NCBI GenBank assembly: GCA_035495555.1
Contig: DATJFQ010000005.1
Coordinates: 1 to 42,939, forward strand
Direction: 5' to 3'
From: DATJFQ01 sp035495555
GTDB lineage: Bacteria > Acidobacteriota > Vicinamibacteria > Vicinamibacterales > 2-12-FULL-66-21
Length of the DNA: 42,939 bases
The notes beneath the pieces were generated by a model, which saw nothing but the letters and a program-made list of their open reading frames with translations, was not told the origin of the DNA and did no database searches. Shown in pieces: positions 8,733 to 17,347 of this stretch. How positions within the stretch are numbered: position 1 is the first letter of the stretch; each line of letters begins with the position of its first letter. A program made the position numbers and the translations under genes.

Positions 8733-11729
8733 ATGCGCAGTTGCGTTCGGATGGCCGTCGCGTTGATGGCTATCGTGGCCCTGTGGGCGTCGCCAGGATG
8801 GGCACAGGTGCAGACGGGGAGTATCGCGGTAAAGACGGTCGATGAACAAGGAGCAGTCGTGCCTGGCGCGACCGTCACCATCACCAGCCCGGTCTTGCCG
8901 AAGGCCATCGACGGCGTGACCGACGCATCCGGTGTCTTTCAGGTGCCCGGCCTCACGCCAGGTACTTACACGATTAAGGTTGCCCTTCAAGGCTTTCAGA
9001 CGTCGATCCGTGAGGACATCGCCGTCCGCCAGAGCCAGACGGCGAGCGTCCAGGTGCCGATGAAGGTCGGGACGCTCAGCGAAGCCGTGACCGTCAAGGG
9101 TGAGTCGCCGGTCGTCGACACCAGGAGCGTCGGGTCGAAGACCAACATCGATGCCGCGATCCTTGAAACCACGCCCGGCGGCAAGGACATCTGGAACATC
9201 CTCGAGTACAAGGCGCCAGGCGTCGTCGTCGAAAGCCCCGACGTGGGCGGCAACCAGGGCGGGCTGCAGCGATCGTTGAGCGCGCGCGGCACACCGAACG
9301 CGCAGAACACACAACTGCTGAACGGCGTCAACGTCAACGATCCGGCCGCGCAGGGGTTCTCGATGAACTACTACATCCCGAGCGCGTTCGAGAACATCCA
9401 GGTGTCGAGCGGAGCGGAGGACATCTCGGTCGGAACGGGCGGCGTGTTCATCAACATGGTCACCAAGAGCGGCACGAACTCGTTCCGCGGCCAGGCGCTG
9501 CAGACGTATCAGGGCAAGCACACGCAAGGCAATAACGTCGATCAGGACCTGCTGAACGCGGGCTTCCGCCCGGACTCGAACTCGACGGAACTGCTGACGA
9601 ACACCAACGTCCAGGCCGGCGGCCCGCTGCTGACGAACAGGATGTTCTACTTCGGCTCGTTCAACTATCAGGCCACGCACGTGAAGGTGCCAGGGTTCCC
9701 CGTCATCACTCCGGACTACATTCCGACACCGCTGAGCGGCACGAGCGACCAGGACACCACGGACATCCTCGCGGGTGAAGGGAAGATCACGTATCAGGCC
9801 GGCGCGGCCAACCGCTTCGAGGGCTACGTGTCCAAGCAGCGGTATGACAAGCCCAATCGGGCGGCGAGCATCACGTCGACGCAGGAATCGGACTGGAAGG
9901 AGCTCGACACGTTCGTCGTGTCGCAGCTCGCGTATAACCGCGTCATGTCGGATCGGATGTTCCTCGATGCGAAGGTCAGCTACAACAACACCCACTTCCC
10001 GCTGTATCAGAAGACGGACCTGCAGCCGCTGACCGACACGTCGACGAACATCCAGTATCGCAACAACACCCAGACGGCCATCATGTTCCGCCGCCGCGTG
10101 CAGATGATCGCGAACTGGCAGTACTACCTGCCGCAGTTCCTCAATGGCCGGCACGAATTCAAGGCCGGCTTCGACAACGGCTACACGCCGGAAACGGTCG
10201 ACACTATTCGCGCCGACAATCTGACGCTGACCTACACCAGCCAGCCCACGCCGGCCGCGAGCCGGGTGACGATCTTCAACAACCCGCTGCGCCGGGACCG
10301 CGCCGTGATGAGCACGGCGTTCTACGGGCAGGACTCGTATTCCATCGGGCGCCTGAACGTGATCGGCGGCCTGCGCTGGGAGCGCATCGAGGGCTATCTG
10401 CCGAAGCAGACGACGCCGGACAGCCAGTATTTCCCCCAGGGCCTTGTCTTCCAGAACGTCGTCATCAACGGCGTAACCCAGAACTATACGGTGCAGAAGT
10501 CCTTCGACGAGGTCCGGCATGACCCGCTGTGGCACGACTTCGCGCCGCGCGTCGCGGCGACGTACGACCTCAAAGGCGACGGCAAGACCGCGCTGAAGTT
10601 CTCGTGGGGCCGGTATCTCGATCAGATCAACACCGGCACGCCGCCGAACCCGAACGCGCAGATCTCGCAGCAGTACAACTGGAACGACGCCAACAACGAC
10701 CTGATCTTCGATCCGGGCAATGCGACATGGAACGGGCAGCAGTACGTCGGCGGCGAGTTCGGCACGCTGCGGAGCACGAGCGGCCTCGCGGTTGCGACGT
10801 TCGATCCGACGTTGAAACGGCCGTATCGCAATGAGCTGACGGCTGGCGTCGACCACGAGATCTTCCCGAACACGAGCTTGAGCGTCTCGTTCCTGCATAC
10901 GCGCGAGCACCGGGTACAGGGCACGATCGACCAGAGCATGGATCAATGGCCGTCGCTTTACACGGCAGTCGCGCTGACCGACCCCGGCCGCGACGGCATC
11001 CTGGGCACCTCCGACGACGCGCCGCTCACGGTGTTCAACTTGAACAGCGGGGCGATCACCTCCCAGAAAGTCGTCAACGACGACCGCCTGGCGACGCATT
11101 ACAACGGCCTGGATTTCCAGGTCAATCGCAGGGGCCGGCTCAACCTGCTGGCGGGCTACACCTATTCGCACACACACAACGATCTGACGAGCCTCGCGAC
11201 GCCGAACAGCTTGATCAACGCGGCGGGGGAGTCCGGTGGCCGCCGGCACAACCTGAAGGTGACCGGGTCCTACACGTTCCCGTATCAGATCCTGGTCGGC
11301 GGAAACTTCCGGCTGCAGTCCGGCCTGCCGGTCACGCGCGTATGGACGGTCCCGTCGTGTTCCACCTCGATCACTTCGAACTGCATCGTCAACGGCGTGA
11401 CGGTCAACGCGGAACCGCGCGGCAGCGTCGAGTTGCCCTGGCTGCCGACGCTGGATCTGCGCGCCGGCCGGTTCTTCAAACTGGGCGGCAACCGCCTCGA
11501 CGTGAGCATGGACGTCTACAACGCGACGAACGCGAACACGATCTACGACGTCTGCGGCGTGAGCCAGACGACCACTCCGTGCACGAGCGGCACGGGGTTG
11601 ACGCCGATTCACGTCGCCGGCGATCCCAGCGCGCCGACGTCGCTGGTGCAGTCGTTCCTGGCGCCGCGGGCCTTCCTCGCGCCGCGCGTCATCCGCTTCA
11701 ACATCACGTACCAGTTCGGCGCTCGTTAG
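8733..11729 (+). CDS. TonB-dependent receptor, Oar-like (carboxypeptidase-regulatory N-domain)
   Basis: 998 aa outer-membrane protein. A signal peptide spans residues 1-25 (cleavage near GWAQ). A carboxypeptidase regulatory-like Ig fold covers about 27-110, with GAVVPGATVTITSPV and LTPGTYTIKV. A plug-like domain follows from about 125, with LLNGVNVNDPAAQGFS and NMVTKSGTNSFRG, then a long beta-barrel ending in RFNITYQFGAR. These Oar-type proteins are abundant in Acidobacteriota and are thought to import large or polymeric substrates. The ATG has GGGGAGGAAG upstream. A likely promoter (TTCACC, 16 bp, TATACC at 8620-8647) lies in the 195-bp leader region. A strong hairpin follows the stop. Confidence 0.9.
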   Translation: MRSCVRMAVALMAIVALWASPGWAQVQTGSIAVKTVDEQGAVVPGATVTITSPVLPKAIDGVTDASGVFQVPGLTPGTYTIKVALQGFQTSIREDIAVRQSQTASVQVPMKVGTLSEAVTVKGESPVVDTRSVGSKTNIDAAILETTPGGKDIWNILEYKAPGVVVESPDVGGNQGGLQRSLSARGTPNAQNTQLLNGVNVNDPAAQGFSMNYYIPSAFENIQVSSGAEDISVGTGGVFINMVTKSGTNSFRGQALQTYQGKHTQGNNVDQDLLNAGFRPDSNSTELLTNTNVQAGGPLLTNRMFYFGSFNYQATHVKVPGFPVITPDYIPTPLSGTSDQDTTDILAGEGKITYQAGAANRFEGYVSKQRYDKPNRAASITSTQESDWKELDTFVVSQLAYNRVMSDRMFLDAKVSYNNTHFPLYQKTDLQPLTDTSTNIQYRNNTQTAIMFRRRVQMIANWQYYLPQFLNGRHEFKAGFDNGYTPETVDTIRADNLTLTYTSQPTPAASRVTIFNNPLRRDRAVMSTAFYGQDSYSIGRLNVIGGLRWERIEGYLPKQTTPDSQYFPQGLVFQNVVINGVTQNYTVQKSFDEVRHDPLWHDFAPRVAATYDLKGDGKTALKFSWGRYLDQINTGTPPNPNAQISQQYNWNDANNDLIFDPGNATWNGQQYVGGEFGTLRSTSGLAVATFDPTLKRPYRNELTAGVDHEIFPNTSLSVSFLHTREHRVQGTIDQSMDQWPSLYTAVALTDPGRDGILGTSDDAPLTVFNLNSGAITSQKVVNDDRLATHYNGLDFQVNRRGRLNLLAGYTYSHTHNDLTSLATPNSLINAAGESGGRRHNLKVTGSYTFPYQILVGGNFRLQSGLPVTRVWTVPSCSTSITSNCIVNGVTVNAEPRGSVELPWLPTLDLRAGRFFKLGGNRLDVSMDVYNATNANTIYDVCGVSQTTTPCTSGTGLTPIHVAGDPSAPTSLVQSFLAPRAFLAPRVIRFNITYQFGAR

Positions 11730-11738
11730 TTCGATAGA

Positions 11739-11768
11739 GCAGCGGGCGCGTTTCGCCGCGCCCGCTGC
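11739..11768 (+). terminator. hairpin terminator after TonB receptor 1
   Basis: A perfect 12-bp GC stem (GCAGCGGGCGCG / CGCGCCCGCTGC) with a 6-nt TTTCGC loop begins ten bases after the stop codon. No long T tract follows, so termination could be weak or Rho-assisted. The AATTC-word array begins five bases later. Confidence 0.65.
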
Positions 11769-11772
11769 GACT

Positions 11773-12014
11773 CAACTCCCAATTCTCAATTCGCCATTTC
11801 GCCGTCTCCATCCTCGATTTTTGCGGATCGTCGGTGGGGAAGAGGGAAGTGCTCGAAGTTTGGGCCCGGCGCCAGGTCTGGCGCTTGAAACCTCGGACTC
11901 AGGATCTGACCCTTGGCCCTTGGGTCGTGGGCGTTTGGAATTGGGAGTTGGGCGCTGGGAGTTGGGCGTCGGGAATTGTCAATTGGGAGTTGGGCGTTGG
12001 GAATTGGGAATTAT
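11773..12014. repeat. CCCAATTC / GAATTGGG word array with inverted ends
   Basis: It opens with CAACTCCCAATTC (11773-11785) and closes with many copies of GAATTGGGAGTTG-type words from 11938. The 13-mer at 11938-11950 is the exact reverse complement of the opening one. The interior (about 11800-11930) is unique, with a GCGCCAG/CTGGCGC palindrome at 11869-11884. The last words run up to the promoter region of the gene at 12041. No coding sequence is convincing in this 311-bp spacer. Confidence 0.75.
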
Positions 12015-12033
12015 CTTGAGGTACGCTTATAGC
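12004..12033 (+). promoter_or_regulatory. putative promoter for leaderless HTH/zinc-ribbon gene
   Basis: TTGGGA (12004-12009, made from the last repeat words), an 18-bp spacer, then TATAGC (12028-12033), seven bases before ATG. No ribosome-binding sequence is present. The -10 match is four of six, so confidence is modest. Confidence 0.35.
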
Positions 12034-12040
12034 CTCAGCT

Positions 12041-12316
12041 ATGACACAACGGCGCCAGATCGGGGACATGCTCAAGCAGCCGCGGACGATTTCCTCGATT
12101 GCCCACGAGCTGAAGATCACCCGCGAGGACGTGGAAGACCACGTCAAGCACCTGCTCAAGACGGCGCGAGCGGACGGCCAGACCGTCACCGTCGAGCCGG
12201 CGCGCTGCCGCAGTTGCGGCTACGTGTTCGACGAATCGAAGCTCACCAAGCCGGGCAAATGCCCAAAATGCAAGGGAACACGCCTCTACGAGCCCCTTAT
12301 TCAGATAAAGCCCTGA
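12041..12316 (+). CDS. predicted transcriptional regulator, HTH fused to zinc ribbon
   Basis: 91 aa. Residues 1-50 form a winged-helix-like segment (RTISSIAHELKITREDVEDH, helices matching an ArsR-type HTH). Residues 57-80 are a zinc ribbon, CRSC then CPKC, with a basic loop between. This two-part layout is that of the small archaeal-type regulators of COG3357 and may bind DNA or RNA. There is no Shine-Dalgarno and a -10-like TATAGC seven bases upstream, so the message is probably leaderless. It sits alone between two repeat arrays. The target is unknown. Confidence 0.8.
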   Translation: MTQRRQIGDMLKQPRTISSIAHELKITREDVEDHVKHLLKTARADGQTVTVEPARCRSCGYVFDESKLTKPGKCPKCKGTRLYEPLIQIKP

Positions 12317-12354
12317 GCCTCTGCTCGGGGCCCCTCTGCCGCGCAGTGAGCTGA

Positions 12355-12386
12355 CTTGGGAGTTGGGCGTGGGAATTGGGAGTTGA
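12355..12386. repeat. short GGGAGTTG / GGGAATTG word array
   Basis: Four tandem degenerate words (TTGGGAGTTGGGCG, then GGGAATTGGGAGTTG) sit 38 bases after the regulator's stop. They have the same words and orientation as the right half of the 11.8-12.0 kb array and the array at 14.1 kb. No opposite-orientation copies lie next to it. Confidence 0.7.
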
Positions 12387-12440
12387 AGAATAGGCTCCCT
12401 GATGTATCGTCTCGCGGTCCGCACTCGGGAGGTGTTGACC

Positions 12441-13322
12441 ATGCGACCATACCTGTTCGCCGCCTGCATCTGCGTCGCCGCTGCGCCGGCCCACGCGCAG
12501 GACGAAGCGGCCCTGCGCAGCTTTTTCGAAGGTAAATCCGTCATCGTCAAGCTCGACATGCCCGGAACGTCTGCGGGCGTGGACGTGTACCCCGACGCCG
12601 CCAGGCCGATGGACACGGCGGCGTACGCGCTCCGGCTGAAAGCCAACGGTATCGCCATTCACAATGGGCAGTCCGTGACCGTGACCAAGCTCCACGTCAA
12701 GGACAAGCTGATTGAATTCCAGCTCGATGGCGGCGGATTCGGGACGATGGGCGACGACACCAGCACGGTCGTCGTGGCGCCGTATGTGGGGAAGTCGAGC
12801 CGTGAGCGGGACGTGGAGCAGCGCCTCAAATCGGAGAAGGATCCCGAGCGTCGGAAGCGCCTCCAGCGCGAGCTGAACGATCTTCGGGACGAGCGCGAGC
12901 GCGAGAACCAGCGCAACAGGACCGCTGCGACCGCCGCCGAGGAGCAGAAGAAGCAGCGGGTCGCCTTTCAACGGCTGCAGGGGGGCTCGAGGTTCAACGT
13001 GCGGTACAACGAGGGAGTGCCGCCGGGTCTTGGACCGGACGGTGTGATGCGTGCGCTGGCGGAATACGTTGAATTCCCGTTCGCCAACCCGGCGGGTGGC
13101 AGCGCCGTCCGGACGGGACCACGGCCGCCTGCCGCCGGCGCGATCCGCAAGGGCATGTCGATGACGGAGGTCGAGGACGTGCTCGGCCGGCCGGACAAGA
13201 CCACAAGTCGCCTCGAAGGCACGTTGAACGTCGTTACAGCGATCTACTCGCACGAAGACGAGCACGTCACAGCGGATTTCGTCGAAGGCGTGCTGGTGCG
13301 CTACTCGATCGCCTCACGATGA
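12441..13322 (+). CDS. secreted protein with coiled coil and BamE/SmpA-like C-terminal domain
   Basis: 293 aa. The signal peptide MRPYLFAACICVAAAPAHAQ directs it to the periplasm. A beta-rich region follows to about 125, then a strongly charged helical stretch (about 130-190, KSEKDPERRKRLQRELNDLR) predicted to be a coiled coil. The last 60 residues read IRKGMSMTEVEDVLGRP followed by a beta hairpin, the pattern of the BamE/OmlA fold. ATG 12441 is chosen over the upstream ATG because it starts the signal peptide and has GGGAGGTG before it. It is likely cotranscribed with the TPR gene 17 bp downstream. A role in envelope assembly is inference only. Confidence 0.75.
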   Translation: MRPYLFAACICVAAAPAHAQDEAALRSFFEGKSVIVKLDMPGTSAGVDVYPDAARPMDTAAYALRLKANGIAIHNGQSVTVTKLHVKDKLIEFQLDGGGFGTMGDDTSTVVVAPYVGKSSRERDVEQRLKSEKDPERRKRLQRELNDLRDERERENQRNRTAATAAEEQKKQRVAFQRLQGGSRFNVRYNEGVPPGLGPDGVMRALAEYVEFPFANPAGGSAVRTGPRPPAAGAIRKGMSMTEVEDVLGRPDKTTSRLEGTLNVVTAIYSHEDEHVTADFVEGVLVRYSIASR

Positions 13323-13339
13323 AGAACACGAGGTGAGTC

Positions 13340-14095
13340 ATGCACGGAGCGATACTGACCGTCTTGATCCTCATGGGCGCGCAGGCGCCCCCCGCGCGTC
13401 CTCCAGTGACCGTGGACGTGCAGCGCGCGACGCAGCACGATCGCGATGGATGGACGGCACTGAAGGACGGCCGCGCGGACCTGGCCCTGACCGAATTCCA
13501 GGCCGCCCTCCAAGTCAATCCTGAGTACGCGGACGCGCTGCATGGTCTGGGCAAGGCAAACATGGCCTTGCAGCGATATCCGGATGCGGTCTCGGCGCTG
13601 GAGCGGTGCCGGCTCTCGTACCTTCACGGCGGTACCGAAGACGCAGAACGGCGGCTGATTGAAACCGGCGCGCGCCAGGCGGAGCTCCAGAAGCTGAAGC
13701 AGCAGCTCTCGCAGGCGCAGTTGAATGGCGATCAGTCGATCGGGTCCAACAATTACGTCGCGAACCTGCGCCAGCAGATTCGCGATCTCGAAGGCGTTCG
13801 CGATCCCGGTCCGATGGTGGCTGAAGAAGGCGCCGTCCCCGCCTTCGTGTCTCTCGAACTGGGGAGCGCCTACTTCCGCGTGAATCGCCTGGCCGACGCG
13901 GAGCACATGTTCCGCGACGCGATCGCCGCAGAGCCGAAATTCGGCGAAGCCCACAGCAATCTCGCCCTGGTGTGCCTGTTGACGAACCGCGCCGCGGAAG
14001 CGGAAGAGCACATCCGGATCGCGGAAGAGGCGAAGTTCAAGGTGAACCCGGAGCTGAAGCGGCGGGTGCGCGAGGCGCTCGGGAAGCAAAGCTGA
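13340..14095 (+). CDS. periplasmic TPR-repeat protein
   Basis: 251 aa with a short hydrophobic N-terminal signal (MHGAILTVLILMGAQA). Tetratricopeptide repeats lie at about 36-100 (GWTALKDGRADLALTEFQAA, then YADALHGLGKANMALQRY) and about 172-240, separated by a Gln/Lys-rich helical linker. TPR proteins scaffold protein complexes; no partner is evident. GAGGTGA lies seven bases before ATG. The stop codon itself is the first base of the next repeat array. Confidence 0.8.
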   Translation: MHGAILTVLILMGAQAPPARPPVTVDVQRATQHDRDGWTALKDGRADLALTEFQAALQVNPEYADALHGLGKANMALQRYPDAVSALERCRLSYLHGGTEDAERRLIETGARQAELQKLKQQLSQAQLNGDQSIGSNNYVANLRQQIRDLEGVRDPGPMVAEEGAVPAFVSLELGSAYFRVNRLADAEHMFRDAIAAEPKFGEAHSNLALVCLLTNRAAEAEEHIRIAEEAKFKVNPELKRRVREALGKQS

Positions 14096-14172
14096 ACTCC
14101 CAATTCCCAATTCAAAAATTCTCATTCGATTGGGAATTAGAATTGGGAGTTGGGCGTTGGGAATTGGGAGTT
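14095..14172. repeat. inverted CCCAATTC / GAATTGGG array in the TPR-ctaA spacer
   Basis: It starts on the last base of the TPR stop codon. The left 12-mer AACTCCCAATTC (14095-14106) is exactly complementary to GAATTGGGAGTT at 14140-14151 and again at 14161-14172. A nested 10-bp pair lies at 14102-14111 / 14129-14138. The transcript can form two alternative stems. The array runs into the probable ctaA start. Confidence 0.85.
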
Positions 14173-15138
14173 AAACATCGTTCACCCCTGTCTGCCCTCG
14201 CAAAGTATGCGTGGGCGGTTCTTGTCTACAACATCGGCGTCATCCTCTGGGGCGCATACGTGCGGGCCACGGGATCGGGCGCCGGGTGCGGCAGTCACTG
14301 GCCGCTCTGCAACGGGGTCGTCCTGCCGCGTGCGCCGACGACGGCGACGCTGATCGAGTTCTCCCACCGGCTCACGAGCGGTGTCGCGCTCATCAGCGTC
14401 GTCGTGCTGCTGATCTGGACGTGGCGGCGCATTCCGAAACCGCACCCTGCTCGGACTGGCGCCGCGCTGTCGGTGTTCTTCATGCTGACGGAAGCGGCGG
14501 TCGGCGCGGGGCTGGTGCTGTTCGCACTCGTGGCGGACAACGCGAGTATGGCGCGCGCGCTGTTCGTCGCCGTCCATCTGCTCAATACGTTCGTGCTGCT
14601 GGCGTGCATTGCGCTGACCGCGTGGTGGCTGTCGGGAGGGGCGGCCGTGCGGCTCGAAGGGCAAGGCCGCCGCGCGGCGGCGCTTATGGCGCTCTGTGTT
14701 GCGCTGCTCCTCTCGAGCAGCAGCGGCGCGATCGCTGCGCTCGGCGACACGCTGTACCCGCAGGGCTCCCTGTCCGCGGCGCTCACAGCAGATCTGTCGT
14801 CGACGTCTCACGTCCTCATCCGCCTGCGGATCTTCCACCCGATGCTCGCCGCCGCGACCGCGGTGGCGCTGCTGATGTTCGCTCACCGGCTCGCGCGCGC
14901 CGCCGGTGTCGTCGCCGAGCGCATGGCGACCATCGTCGTTGCGCTCGCCGTCGTTCAGATCACGGCGGGGATCGTCAACGTGCTGCTGCTGGCGCCCGTC
15001 TGGATGCAGATGGTGCACCTGCTCGTCGCGGACGCGCTGTGGGTCAGCGTCGTCCTGCTCAGCGCCGCGTCGCTGACGTCGGGAACGTCGGTTGTCGAAG
15101 GCAACTCGTCCGCATTCGTCGCCGGAACCCTCCCGTAG
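14164..15138 (+). CDS. ctaA: heme A synthase, COX15/CtaA family
   Basis: About 324 aa inner-membrane enzyme that oxidises heme O to heme A for aa3-type cytochrome oxidases. Seen: eight membrane segments; WGAYVRATGSGAGCG followed by SHWPLCNG, whose two Cys match the bacterial CtaA extracellular-loop pair; and conserved His in IEFSHRLTSG, AVHLLNTF, RIFHPMLA and MVHLLVAD, the four heme ligands. No ATG or GTG precedes the family homology. TTG 14164, inside the repeat array, or CTG 14188 are the candidates, so the start is uncertain. No oxidase genes are in view. A methyltransferase-like gene follows 47 bp downstream. Confidence 0.85.
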   Translation: MGVKHRSPLSALAKYAWAVLVYNIGVILWGAYVRATGSGAGCGSHWPLCNGVVLPRAPTTATLIEFSHRLTSGVALISVVVLLIWTWRRIPKPHPARTGAALSVFFMLTEAAVGAGLVLFALVADNASMARALFVAVHLLNTFVLLACIALTAWWLSGGAAVRLEGQGRRAAALMALCVALLLSSSSGAIAALGDTLYPQGSLSAALTADLSSTSHVLIRLRIFHPMLAAATAVALLMFAHRLARAAGVVAERMATIVVALAVVQITAGIVNVLLLAPVWMQMVHLLVADALWVSVVLLSAASLTSGTSVVEGNSSAFVAGTLP

Positions 15139-15185
15139 GACGTGTGCCGCCCTGACGAATTCGCGCGTCCTTCGAGGGAGGAGCC

Positions 15186-15602
15186 GTGAAACTGAACATC
15201 GGTACCCTGGTGTTCGCGGTGCTTGCGTTGGGCGTTCTGCTGTTTCGCTACGCCGGGCGAATCGTGTGGACGCCGTGGCAGATTGCCGGCCTGGCGATTG
15301 CGGGGCCGGCGTTTCTTCTCTTCGTGCTCGCCCGCATCGAGCTGGGGCGCGCCTTCAGCGTACGGGCGCAGGCGACCACCCTCGTGACGACCGGAGTCTA
15401 TGCCCGCATTCGCAATCCGATTTATGTCTTCGGCGCGCTGCTCAGTGTCGGCATTTTCATTTTCGTGCATCGCCCATGGTGGCTGCTGATCTGGGTGCCC
15501 CTGATCCCGGTGCAGTGGTACAGGGTGCGCAGAGAAGAGCAGGTCCTCGAAGCGAAATTCGGCGACGCTTACCGGGACTACAGGCGGAAGACGTGGTTCT
15601 GA
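15186..15602 (+). CDS. isoprenylcysteine carboxyl methyltransferase-like membrane protein
   Basis: 138 aa with four hydrophobic segments. The C-terminal signature is that of the ICMT/PEMT family: RIRNPIYVFGALL, then RREEQVLEAKFGDAYRDY, the SAM-binding and catalytic part. Bacterial members methylate unknown lipids or small molecules. The GTG start has GGGAGGAG upstream. It probably shares a transcript with ctaA. Confidence 0.85.
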   Translation: MKLNIGTLVFAVLALGVLLFRYAGRIVWTPWQIAGLAIAGPAFLLFVLARIELGRAFSVRAQATTLVTTGVYARIRNPIYVFGALLSVGIFIFVHRPWWLLIWVPLIPVQWYRVRREEQVLEAKFGDAYRDYRRKTWF

Positions 15603-15708
15603 GAGATCAGTTGTTTCGAATACGCCGTAGGGCTTCAACATCTTCCGACTTCGACGGGCCGCGGTTGCTCCGAGATGGCTTCACGGCATTCTCGTAGAGG
15701 AGCTTCGA

Positions 15709-16179
15709 ATGGATCAAATCGATCAGCTGCTGACCTTGTATGACCGCCGCGAGATTTCGCGGCGCGACCTGCTGGGCGCGTTTGCTGTATTGAGCGTTGC
15801 CCCGGAACGGCGCCGTGTGCAACACCCGGCGGCGCAGGGACGAACGCTCAATCATGTATCGCTCGGAGTAACCGACCTGAAACGTTCGACCGACTTCTAC
15901 GATGCGCTCCTGGAGTTGCCCGTTCGAGACCGCGGCAGCGATTATTGTGAGTACCGGCTGGCGAACGGTTTTCTGGGGCTCTACCAGGATACGGACATGA
16001 AGCGCGGTCTCGATCACCTTGCGATCGGCGTCGAGCACTATGACGCCAAAGCGGCGCTTCAATCCGTCCGTCGGGCTCTTCCGAACGCGCCTGCCAGACT
16101 GGCATTCGAAGATCAGGTGTACGTCACCGATCCAGACGGCGCGCAGATTCAACTCTGCGACGTTGGCTACAAGCGGTAG
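15709..16179 (+). CDS. VOC-family (glyoxalase/dioxygenase fold) protein with Tat-like N terminus
   Basis: 156 aa. Residues 14-31 (REISRRDLLGAFAVLSVA) look like a twin-arginine signal, placed after a short helical leader. The hydrophobic stretch is short and followed by RRR, so export may be lost. From residue 45 the VOC fold begins (GRTLNHVSLGVTDLKRSTDF), with GLDHLAIGVE as the second module start and VTDPDGAQIQL near the end, the usual metal-site strand. The substrate is unknown. GAGGAG lies seven bases before ATG. Confidence 0.8.
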   Translation: MDQIDQLLTLYDRREISRRDLLGAFAVLSVAPERRRVQHPAAQGRTLNHVSLGVTDLKRSTDFYDALLELPVRDRGSDYCEYRLANGFLGLYQDTDMKRGLDHLAIGVEHYDAKAALQSVRRALPNAPARLAFEDQVYVTDPDGAQIQLCDVGYKR

Positions 16180-16213
16180 ATGCGATCTGGCAATACGCTC
16201 GCTACGGCGTCAT

Positions 16214-16238
16214 GGCAGGCCGACGAGGGGTGCCTGCC
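16214..16238. terminator. possible bidirectional hairpin between convergent genes
   Basis: GGCAGGC and GCCTGCC form a 7-bp stem with an 11-nt loop in the 85-bp gap between the VOC stop and the metallo-hydrolase stop. There is no T tract. Low confidence. Confidence 0.35.
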
Positions 16239-16264
16239 GATAACGGGTAAGGACTGAATCGCTC

Positions 16265-17341
16265 CTATTTCGCGGCTGGAGTGGGCGGGCAGGAGAGAAT
16301 CGTCCCGGAGCTCAAACAGTAGCGGTCGCGGTCGTCGGGTGCGAAGACCTGCCCGGAAAAGTACTTCTTGACGCCGGCAACGTACGCGGCCTGATCGGCC
16401 TTGTCGTCCGGATCGTAGTGGTAGAGCAGCACGGCCTTCACGTGCGCCTTGTCGGCGAGCTGTCCGACGTCGCTCGCATTGAGATGTTCCGACACGAAAT
16501 GCGCATGGAACTCTTGCGCCCTTGCGGGCGACCAGTGATTCCGTTTGACCATGGCGTCGATGAACTGCTGCAAATCGTCCTCGCCTCGCGTCGAGGATTC
16601 GGCCACTAACACGTCGGCGCGTTCCGCAAGGCGCACCACGGCATCGCTTGGGCCGGTGTCGCCGGTGAACACGATGGACCCGTGGGGAGTTTCGATCCGA
16701 TAGGAATAGGACTGCAGTCGCTGTCGCGCGCGCTCCGGCATCAGCGCGTAGTGAGAGTTTCCCGCAGCGACGACCCGGATCTTGTCGTCCGTGTAGATCA
16801 CGCCGTCATGATTGAACTCGTGCGCGATGAACGGGCTCGCCAGGTGCCCGGCGACGGTCCGGTAATCCGATGGATTCTCCGCCGCGAACGGGCGCACGGA
16901 AACGGTGATGAATCGCACCGCTGCGTCGATCAGTTCTTTCGTTTCCGGTGGCCCGTAGATCCCGATTGAGTCGGGCGACCTTCTCTGGTTCAACACGAAA
17001 AAGTCATTCCCCAGCACTTCGGCGAGACCGAGGTCATGGTCCGAATGGAGGTGCGTGAGGAAAATGGTCTTGACTGCTGTCGAGTCGATTCCGGCCTGGA
17101 GCATTCGCTCCATGGTGCCGATTCCGCAGTCGATCAGATATTCCCGGCCATCGACGGTCAGCAGCGTTGACGGCTTGGACCGGGCCGCATGGAGGAGCGG
17201 GCCGCCGGATGTGCCGAGGAAAAGGACTTCAGCGCGGGCATCCGCGTCTGCGGCATCGGCTCGACGGGCAGCGGGAGTTGACAGGCACAACGCGAACGCC
17301 GTCAACCACAGTGCGCAGCGGCTGACCGTACGTATCGGCAT
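16265..17341 (-). CDS. secreted metallo-beta-lactamase-fold hydrolase
   Basis: 358 aa. A signal peptide covers about residues 1-31 (WLTAFALCLSTPAARRADA). The MBL fold carries FLGTSGGPLLHA at the first strand, the metal motif THLHSDHD, FTGDTGPSD, and late His residues (EFHAHFVSEHL and LLYHYDP). The THLHSDHD and FTGDTGPSD forms resemble the RNase Z/arylsulfatase-like branch, but a periplasmic location argues against tRNA processing. The substrate is unknown. The start ATG has a TAGACT -10-like box six bases upstream and no clear ribosome site. Confidence 0.85.
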   Translation of the reverse strand: MPIRTVSRCALWLTAFALCLSTPAARRADAADADARAEVLFLGTSGGPLLHAARSKPSTLLTVDGREYLIDCGIGTMERMLQAGIDSTAVKTIFLTHLHSDHDLGLAEVLGNDFFVLNQRRSPDSIGIYGPPETKELIDAAVRFITVSVRPFAAENPSDYRTVAGHLASPFIAHEFNHDGVIYTDDKIRVVAAGNSHYALMPERARQRLQSYSYRIETPHGSIVFTGDTGPSDAVVRLAERADVLVAESSTRGEDDLQQFIDAMVKRNHWSPARAQEFHAHFVSEHLNASDVGQLADKAHVKAVLLYHYDPDDKADQAAYVAGVKKYFSGQVFAPDDRDRYCLSSGTILSCPPTPAAK

Positions 17342-17347
17342 TCCGAC

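Noticed and set aside
8691..11612. 973-codon open frame antisense to TonB receptor 1
   Set aside because: An Arg/Val/Asp-rich shadow typical of high-GC antisense frames; the plus strand carries signal peptide, plug and barrel motifs.
16265..17341. RNase Z
   Set aside because: MBL motifs fit that superfamily, but the clear signal peptide points to a periplasmic enzyme rather than tRNA processing.
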